Shown here: positions 1-4,875 of the stretch, in pieces
How the letters are laid out: each line of letters begins with the position of its first letter
Numbering within the stretch: position 1 is the stretch's first letter
The notes under the pieces: generated by a model
Seen by the model: the letters and a program-made list of their open reading frames with translations, nothing else
Told to the model about the DNA's origin: nothing
The model's database searches: none
Program-made: the position numbers and the translations under genes
Source: an uncultured Saprospiraceae bacterium
Lineage (GTDB): Bacteria; Bacteroidota; Bacteroidia; Chitinophagales; Saprospiraceae
Direction of reading: 5' to 3'
DNA length: 8,236 bases
NCBI GenBank assembly: GCA_937127195.1
Contig: CAKZLT010000248.1
Coordinates: 1-8,236, forward strand

Positions 1-186
1 CCCCTCTATTCAAAATGGTTTCACCCAAAGATGCTAACTCGACTTAGGCCCACTCGCTCTGTCGGTTTATCAAACCCGTCTTCAAACATTCATCAGAACA
101 TGATATTCATAATGTTTAGATTATTTAATTTATTAAAATCAATAACCAAGCAATTTTTTTTATTTAAGTACTATGACAAAATTTAA
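1..186 (+). other. GC-richer left edge with unexplained open frame
   Basis: Frame 1 is open from the window edge to a TAA at 184-186 (61 codons). The first ~95 bases are clearly GC-richer than the AT-rich DNA after them, so this could be the tail of a gene, or the end of a repeat or mobile element, cut by the window edge. The translated tail after about residue 33 is rich in Phe, Leu, Lys and Ile and reads like translated AT-rich spacer. The first part is rich in Arg, Pro and Ser and matches no family I recognise. A small hairpin (GGTTT, loop ATC, AAACC) lies at 64-76. On the minus strand all three frames are broken by stops within the first 95 bases. I do not call this a gene; the open frame may be chance. 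Confidence 0.15.
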
Positions 187-289
187 CCATTATAAACCTG
201 TAAAGTTTTAAAAACTTATAAATCTGATTATCAATAATTTGTGCTAAAAAAATATTTAAACACAAAATAATTCTGTCATTATACTCCCT

Positions 290-316
290 AATGCTTTTAA
301 AGCATTTTATTTTTTT
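290..316 (+). terminator. Weak AT-rich hairpin with T-run
   Basis: A perfect 17-base palindrome (AATGCTTT, T, AAAGCATT) at 290-306 runs into a T-rich tract up to 316. This is the shape of a rho-independent terminator for plus-strand transcription entering from the left edge. Only two of the eight pairs are G-C, so it may be weak. The rest of 187-382, downstream of the sigma-factor gene, is AT-rich, with short imperfect inverted repeats and no coding signal that I can see. Confidence 0.35.
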
Positions 317-382
317 AGAAATACTACCTCAATTTATAAAGGCAATTTGTAACGGACTAATCACCAATTAACTGGTTACCAA

Positions 383-1018
383 TCACTTTTTTATTTGCTT
401 TTGCATTCGTTTTTTCATCTTTTCTAATAAGCGATAGGTTTTCACTTTGGCATTACTCTCTGTAATTCCAAGAATGCTAGCAATCTCTTTAAAGGCTCGA
501 TGCTCAAAAAAGCGCATTTCAATCAATTGCACTTCTTCGTCTTTCATATTATTAAGTGTATCAATTAAAAGTTGTCGATGTGTGCCCAAATCACTCATTT
601 CGACCTCTTCCATCATATCGCTTACACTATTTTCTTCTATACTAACGACGCGATTTTTTTGAACATTTCTAAAATGCTGTGCCACTTCATTACTTGCAAT
701 TCTATACAACCATGCCGAAAAAGGCACACCTTTGAATTGATACTTTTTGATTTTTTGCATCGCTTTTAGGAACACTTGTGCGCATAAATCTCCCGTTAAC
801 ATCTCATCGCTTGTGCGACGAAAGATGAATCGAAAAATCGGTTCATAGTAGCGGCTGTAGAGTGGACGAAACATAGCAGGATTTTGCTGGGCAAGTTGTA
901 CTTCTTCCCATTCTGCCTGAATCGCATCCTCCGAAACGGTATTTTTTGCCGTCATGAATGCTTTCTTTTTTATACTAAACCTACTTGCAAGTGGGCTAGT
1001 TTGAGTTGCTGTGGGCAT
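383..1018 (-). CDS. ECF-type RNA polymerase sigma-70 factor
   Basis: This is a sigma-70 family factor of the extracytoplasmic-function group; such factors bind core RNA polymerase and direct it to alternative promoters. Region 2 spans about residues 48-118 (FRPLYSRYYEPIFRFIF, then GDLCAQVFLKA, then FSAWLYRIASNEVAQHFR). This order is typical of the core-binding and -10-recognising helices. An acidic linker (about 127-145) leads to region 4 (about 148-205), whose helix-turn-helix (FKEIASILGITESNAKVK) recognises the -35 element. The 211-residue length is at the upper end of the usual size. The start at 1018 adds 21 residues rich in Ser, Thr and Lys before an internal Met at position 955; that Met gives 190 residues, is preceded by a purine-rich stretch and may be the true start. 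No anti-sigma gene lies downstream in the visible 382 bases, and the upstream neighbour is divergent. Its target genes cannot be told from the sequence. Confidence 0.9.
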   Translation of the reverse strand: MPTATQTSPLASRFSIKKKAFMTAKNTVSEDAIQAEWEEVQLAQQNPAMFRPLYSRYYEPIFRFIFRRTSDEMLTGDLCAQVFLKAMQKIKKYQFKGVPFSAWLYRIASNEVAQHFRNVQKNRVVSIEENSVSDMMEEVEMSDLGTHRQLLIDTLNNMKDEEVQLIEMRFFEHRAFKEIASILGITESNAKVKTYRLLEKMKKRMQKQIKK

Positions 1019-1116
1019 TTATTATATCGTCGCTAAGTTAGAAAATTCATTTGAACATTAGGTTTTCAACCAGTATTTTATATTGTTTAAAAGCATTTTA
1101 AAGCCAAAAAAATAAA

Positions 1117-1173
1117 AAGAGTGGATTAGAAAGTATCGTCATTGGGATAATTTCTACATTCCTAATCCCTCTT
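1117..1173. repeat. Imperfect inverted repeat in divergent spacer
   Basis: AAGAGTGGATTAG (1117-1129) is the reverse complement of CTAATCCCTCTT (1162-1173) except for one bulged base, with a 32-base loop. It lies about 100 bases upstream of the sigma-factor start, in the 538-base spacer between divergent genes. It could be an operator, a leader structure of the sigma transcript, or part of a decayed repeat element. I could not place a convincing Bacteroidota-type promoter (TTTG / TAnnTTTG) for either flanking gene. Confidence 0.35.
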
Positions 1174-1198
1174 ACTGGTCTATTTCTGTATTTATAAT

Positions 1199-1326
1199 GT
1201 GAGATTCTAAAAAAGATACAGCCTGTTTTTACTTTTTTATAAAAAAAAGAGAACAAATGTTATTTTTATAAAATTCTTAATTCTTCAGAAGCCTAGATTA
1301 AGTGTAAAGCATTTATAGCATCTCAC
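1199..1326. repeat. Modest inverted repeat around T/A-tract core
   Basis: GTGAGAT at 1199-1205 pairs with ATCTCAC at 1320-1326. Pairing continues inwards with gaps (CTA/TAG, AAA/TTT), giving 13 pairs over 15 positions. The interior carries a T6-A-T-A8 tract (1233-1248) and a shorter T5-A-T-A4 (1263-1273), both self-complementary. The arrangement resembles the longer inverted repeats elsewhere in the window, but the arms are short enough that chance is possible. Confidence 0.3.
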
Positions 1327-1401
1327 TTCTCAACTCTAAAGAATTTGGGTTCTATATGATTTTACGTGGTCATTCAAAATGTCAACTACTTAATCTGATT
1401 A

Positions 1402-1469
1402 TTTCTAGTTTCTGGTTTCTGCTACCGCTGTTTCGATTAACAACGGTAGCAGAAACTAGAAACCAGAAA
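1402..1469. repeat. Long hairpin upstream of LamG gene
   Basis: The arms at 1402-1427 and 1444-1469 pair over 26 positions with one G-T wobble (1414/1457) and one A-C mismatch (1407/1464). Past one mismatch the tip adds four more pairs (1429-1432 with 1439-1442) around a 6-base loop. The right arm is built of 7-base units (AGAAACT, AGAAACC, AGAAACC), and the left arm is the matching pyrimidine series. The structure ends 87 bases before the LamG start codon, so it may lie in the 5' leader of that transcript or upstream of its promoter. There is no T-run directly after it, so a simple terminator is unlikely. Confidence 0.75.
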
Positions 1470-1556
1470 CCATTTGAAAAAGCGAAATTTTAGATAAATC
1501 ACATAAAATCATAAAGAACCAGAATTTGATAATTTCTAACAAAAAAATCCTATAAC

Positions 1557-3212
1557 ATGAAAAAAAATTTACTAGGAATAATTTGCATTTTATCATTCTC
1601 TTTGAGTGGTTTTTCTCAAAATGGATTAGCCTTAGATGGTGTTAATGATTATATTCAAACGAATATTTCAAACATTACGGGAGCTCAAAATAGAACTATT
1701 GAGGCTTGGATAAAAACACCTAATGTCACTTCCCAGGAAGTAATAGTTGGAATGGGTACAATGCCATTAGGAACACGTTTTACACTTAATGTGCTTCAAG
1801 GCAAACTTCGCATTGAAATTGGTGGCGGCGGCTTGAATAGTGTCACTGATGTGGATGATAATACGTGGCATCATATAGCGGTAGTTTTTGATAATTCGGC
1901 AACGAATAAATTTAAATTATACATTGATGGCGCATTAGATGCTAGTGGAAATATCACTGCCGCGGCTGTCAATACGGCTGCTGGTTCTGGACTTTCTATT
2001 GGTAGAAGAAACGACGGTGTTAATTATTTTGGTGGTCAAATAGATGAAATCCGTATTTGGACAGTCGCTCGTACAGCTACCGAAATTCAATCGAATAAAG
2101 ATAATGAGCTTTGTAATACAACAGGTTTGGCTGGTTATTATAAGTTAAATCAAGGCACTGCCAACGGAATGAATTCAAGTATGAATACCGCTATGGATGA
2201 TTCTGGAAATAGTAATAATGGAACTTTGACTAATTTTTCGTTGTCTGGAAATACTTCTAACTGGACAACGGGGAAAACATTAGCTTCTGGTGGCGGAAAT
2301 ACCAATAGCTCTTTTTCTGTAGTTGCTTGTGATTCTTATACTGCTCCAAGCGGTGCAGTTTATACTACAACTACTGGTTTTCAGGATATTATTCCGAATG
2401 CAGCAGGTTGTGATAGTATTATCATTATTTCTTTGACCATTACAAACAGTACCACTAGTAGTATTGATATTACGGCTTGTGATTCTTATACTTCCTCTAA
2501 TGGTCAAACTTATAACTCTTCGCAAACTTTCACAGAAACAGCAACTAACTCAATTGGTTGTGATAGTATCATTACAGTTAATTTAACGATTGCTAACGAA
2601 GCTACAACTTCTAATGTAACGGCTTGTGATTCTTATCTTGCCACTGATGGTCAAACTTATACAACTTCACAAGTTTTAGTCGATACTTTTACGAATGTGG
2701 CTGGCTGTGATAGCGTTTCAACTATTAATTTGACTATTTCGACCGTCGATACAGCGATTACTCAAATGGATGCAACACTTTCGGCAATTGCTGGAGCAGG
2801 TAGTTATCAATGGATTGATTGCGCTACCAATACACCGATTATTGGTGAAACGAATGCCGTTTTTGTAGCAACAACTAGCGGTCAATATTCAGTTGAAATA
2901 ATCAATAGTGACAATTGTGCAGCAACTTCTAGTTGTTATACTGTTACAATTATTAGCACTAAAGACCAAATTCTTAATCAAGCCATTCAGTATGCACCAA
3001 ATCCTGTAACTGAGCAATTGAATATTGATTTAGGTGCTGTATATCAAAACATTAACGTTCAAACGCTATCGGTAGATGGTCGTGTAGTCGCTAGTGAATT
3101 TTTGAATGTAGCTCAACAATTCGAATTAAATTTGAACCAACCTGCTGGTATTTATTTTATAAAAATTAATACATCAGAAGCCAATACTGTTTTGAAAATT
3201 ATTAAAAAATAA
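1557..3212 (+). CDS. Secreted LamG-domain protein with T9SS-type C-terminal domain
   Basis: Predicted secreted or surface protein of 551 residues. A signal peptide occupies about residues 1-20 (MKKN, hydrophobic stretch, ending near GFSQ). Residues 22-180 form a LamG/concanavalin-A-like jelly roll: LALDGVNDYI, TIEAWIKT, WHHIAVVFD, FKLYIDG and FGGQIDEIRIW are its usual landmarks. Such domains often bind carbohydrate or protein, but the ligand cannot be read here. Residues 257-395 hold three repeats of about 50 residues that open with ACDSY and contain GCDS, two Cys each. Residues 398-465 look like a further Ig-like segment (YQWIDCATN, CAATSSC). The end (about 478-551: YAPNPVTEQLNI, then AGIYFIKI, then a Lys pair) matches the type A sorting domain used by the type IX secretion system. 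The ATG at 1557 sits in the A-rich context usual in this phylum. The gene stands alone between structured spacers. No catalytic domain is visible, so adhesion or matrix function is an inference. Confidence 0.9.
   Translation: MKKNLLGIICILSFSLSGFSQNGLALDGVNDYIQTNISNITGAQNRTIEAWIKTPNVTSQEVIVGMGTMPLGTRFTLNVLQGKLRIEIGGGGLNSVTDVDDNTWHHIAVVFDNSATNKFKLYIDGALDASGNITAAAVNTAAGSGLSIGRRNDGVNYFGGQIDEIRIWTVARTATEIQSNKDNELCNTTGLAGYYKLNQGTANGMNSSMNTAMDDSGNSNNGTLTNFSLSGNTSNWTTGKTLASGGGNTNSSFSVVACDSYTAPSGAVYTTTTGFQDIIPNAAGCDSIIIISLTITNSTTSSIDITACDSYTSSNGQTYNSSQTFTETATNSIGCDSIITVNLTIANEATTSNVTACDSYLATDGQTYTTSQVLVDTFTNVAGCDSVSTINLTISTVDTAITQMDATLSAIAGAGSYQWIDCATNTPIIGETNAVFVATTSGQYSVEIINSDNCAATSSCYTVTIISTKDQILNQAIQYAPNPVTEQLNIDLGAVYQNINVQTLSVDGRVVASEFLNVAQQFELNLNQPAGIYFIKINTSEANTVLKIIKK
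2325..2741 (+). repeat. Three in-gene ACDSY/GCDS repeats
   Basis: Three tandem units start at 2325, 2475 and 2622 (residues 257, 307 and 356), a spacing of 50 and 49 codons. Each begins with the same 15 bases (GCTTGTGATTCTTAT) and has GCDS 27 residues after ACDS. Units 2 and 3 share GQTY and end in NLTI; unit 1 is more diverged, with GAVY and SLTI. The paired Cys in every unit could form a disulphide within it. Such repeats are frequent in Bacteroidota surface proteins and their copy number often varies by recombination. Confidence 0.85.
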
Positions 3213-3215
3213 TTT

Positions 3216-3321
3216 GGAAGCGAGAGGCGAGACCGTCCTTCGGGTTGCTAGAAGCCAGATTAAGCGTTAACTTTTATAAGTCGCTATAATCTGCCTGATG
3301 GCAAAGACAGGTCTCGCTTCT
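3216..3321. repeat. Imperfect palindrome after the LamG gene, repeat-family copy 1
   Basis: This begins 3 bases after the LamG stop. The outer stem pairs 3223-3234 with 3310-3321 (12 pairs, one wobble, core GCGAGACC/GGTCTCGC). An inner stem pairs 3254-3266 with 3282-3295 (one bulge, one mismatch), capped by ACTT/AAGT. The first 46 bases match the left arm of the palindrome at 7585-7709 at 39 positions, so the two are copies of one dispersed family. There is no T-run directly after it, so termination in the classic sense is not shown; it could stabilise the 3' end of the mRNA. The rest of the 322-base spacer, up to 3534, is AT-rich and otherwise holds only a short palindrome at 3492-3507. Confidence 0.75.
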
Positions 3322-3491
3322 AATAATTGTCCTCAAACTTTCAATTAGATACTTTTTATTTATAAAAGTCTATTCAAAATAGCCTTTCGTCGTTAAAAAA
3401 GCAATTTTAACAGGTTAAACCCCGTTCTTTCTTAATCATTTATACCAAAGAAATAAGCACTTTTTGCATAACTACTAACACAAGAAGGTTC

Positions 3492-3507
3492 TCTGAAAAT
3501 TTTCAGA
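3492..3507. promoter_or_regulatory. Perfect 16-base palindrome upstream of the 301-residue gene
   Basis: TCTGAAAATTTTCAGA is perfectly self-complementary and ends 27 bases before the start codon at 3535. Its position fits an operator or a leader hairpin, but no regulator is identified. It is AT-rich and could be chance. Confidence 0.3.
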
Positions 3508-3534
3508 AAGCATCAAGAAAGAATAGAAAAAACA

Positions 3535-4440
3535 ATGCAATTATTCATCCAACAAAAAATCTACCGCTTTGCCGTTACCATTCTTTTGTGGTCTCTTGTC
3601 ATTTCGACCGCAATAGCGCAAAAAGGCTTTAAGAAAGAGCAAGCTTTTTTTGATGAAACCTTAGTCCTCTATCAAGAATGGCTCAATGCAACTCAACTCA
3701 ATCAAGTTATTTCTATCCAAAAGTTGGACGTTCACTCAGATTCCTTAAAGCTACACCTGCAAGTCAAAACCCGAGATGATTGGTTTGACCTAAAAGATAC
3801 TTATCGACAAAAATTCAACGGACAAATTGGAAAACTGTTATTAGATAAATTCATTTTTCAAATGGCGGTCGGAAAGGATTCTGCCCGTATCGAAATCAAT
3901 TCGGTATCAGGTGATTACCCAATTTACTTGAGTTACCAACTCGGAAAATTTGACAAAAAGGAAGAAGAGCCTAATTTTTCTACAAAAGGAATGTTTCAAC
4001 TCAAATTATCGGATTTGCCAAAACAGCAATCTCAACAAGCTTTTGGTTCAGTTGAAGAAATCAAGGGGTTAGTTGAATTATATTTGTCAGCTCATTTTCG
4101 TAAGAAAAAAACAACGTGGCAAAAAGTCAAATTTTCAACAATTGACAATGGTGATGTAATTAATTTTGAAGTTTCTAATATAAAAAAAGAGGTTTTAGAT
4201 GATTTTTTGATCGGTTATTTTGAACTCATTACAATTGATATGGCATTTGAACAGAAAGGAAAAATGGTTGAAATTAATTATCAATTACAAGCCAAATATG
4301 GTTCTGGAATTTTTATTGCACCGCGTCGTTCTGGCTATAAAGATATGGAACCGAGATATCAAGACTATGTGGAACGTTATCGAAAACTATTAGATGCTAT
4401 GATTAGAGATGTATTGAATGCGACTATTGTAAAAAATTAA
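3535..4440 (+). CDS. Exported protein of unknown function
   Basis: I do not recognise this 301-residue protein. Residues 1-28 look like a Sec signal peptide: basic start (QQKIYR), hydrophobic stretch (FAVTILLWSLVI) and a probable cleavage after AIA before Gln29. There is no lipobox Cys and no further membrane segment, so a periplasmic or exported soluble protein is likely. The mature part is mixed alpha/beta and rich in Lys and Gln. Two stretches look loosely alike: about 70-135 (hydrophilic strand, amphipathic helix around KLLLDKFIFQM, strand ARIEINSV) and about 205-255 (strand VINFEV, helix around LDDFLIGYFELITIDMAF, strand KMVEINYQ). This could be an old duplication. The C-terminus (273-298) is a charged helix with several Tyr and Arg. 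The start is preceded by an A-rich stretch (AAGAATAGAAAAAACA). There is no T9SS-type tail, and nothing in the context suggests its job. Confidence 0.75.
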   Translation: MQLFIQQKIYRFAVTILLWSLVISTAIAQKGFKKEQAFFDETLVLYQEWLNATQLNQVISIQKLDVHSDSLKLHLQVKTRDDWFDLKDTYRQKFNGQIGKLLLDKFIFQMAVGKDSARIEINSVSGDYPIYLSYQLGKFDKKEEEPNFSTKGMFQLKLSDLPKQQSQQAFGSVEEIKGLVELYLSAHFRKKKTTWQKVKFSTIDNGDVINFEVSNIKKEVLDDFLIGYFELITIDMAFEQKGKMVEINYQLQAKYGSGIFIAPRRSGYKDMEPRYQDYVERYRKLLDAMIRDVLNATIVKN

Positions 4441-4442
4441 GT

Positions 4443-4757
4443 AAGTAGACAAAAGTTTTCACGTATTGATTTCAGATCGTGTCGGTTTTAAAAACCATAG
4501 CCGTTAGACTAAACTTTAAAACGCCCCAAAGGGGCATAAGCAATAGCATAGGGCAACGCCCTATGTAGCGAAAAAAGCGTAATTATCGCCCTAAAAGGGC
4601 AAAAGCAAAACGTTTTTGTATGTGTTATTTTTTATAAAAAACCAACACTTTTCGCTTAGCCTAACGGCTATGGTTTTAAAACCGACACGATCTGATTTTT
4701 AAGTTGAAAATTTGAAATCCTAATTATTTATACGCGTTTACTTTTGTCCAAGTACTT
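4443..4757. repeat. Complex inverted-repeat element, possible non-autonomous mobile element
   Basis: A nested structure starts 2 bases after the stop of the 301-residue gene. The main arms, 4472-4512 and 4656-4695, form 39 pairs with one bulge (4494) and one mismatch (4508/4660). An outer stem pairs 4448-4466 with 4730-4748 (15 of 19, including GACAAAAGT/ACTTTTGTC), and AAGTA/TACTT close the ends. Between the arms are three compact GC-rich hairpins: GCCCC-AAA-GGGGC (4523-4535), CATAGGGC-AAC-GCCCTATG (4547-4565) and GCCCT-AAA-AGGGC (4588-4600). A T6-A-T-A6 tract (4628-4641) lies just inside the right arm. There is no transposase gene inside. The form suggests a MITE-like or REP-like repeat, or a structured RNA. 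The remaining spacer to 4805 is AT-rich and empty. Confidence 0.75.
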
Positions 4758-4805
4758 AATTTCATTGATAATGAATAGTCATTTCTAAATACAATGACAA
4801 CAACT

Positions 4806-4853
4806 ATAAGAAAAGCCTAATTATTCTTGATTGAATAATTAGGCTTTTCTTAT
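4806..4853. terminator. Bidirectional terminator hairpin between convergent genes
   Basis: A perfect 21-bp stem (4806-4826 with 4833-4853) surrounds a 6-base loop. The arms carry AAAAGCC / GGCTTTT, so transcripts from either direction end the stem in a T-rich run. It lies 22 bases past the stop of the minus-strand yfhO-like gene and is the only clear terminator between it and the plus-strand gene ending at 4440. The symmetry fits use by both. Confidence 0.85.
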
Positions 4854-4875
4854 AAAAACATCTCCAATTAAAAAA

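Noticed and set aside
447..769. Two plus-strand open frames (447-662 and 572-769) inside the sigma-factor gene
   Set aside because: Both lie antisense to a well-supported sigma-70 gene, have no recognisable domain and read as its complement.
2280..2525. Minus-strand open frame within the LamG gene
   Set aside because: It is antisense to the repeat region of the secreted protein; its apparent repetitiveness is a reflection of the ACDSY repeats.
2325..2741. Regularly spaced identical 15-base segments as a possible CRISPR array
   Set aside because: The spacing is a multiple of three, the frame is open throughout and the segments encode the protein repeat ACDSY; no true repeat-spacer structure is present.
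4513..4655. Short open frame through the GC hairpins (reading ...ALKGQK...)
   Set aside because: The frame has no start or domain and its sequence is fixed by the hairpin repeats, so it is probably not a gene.
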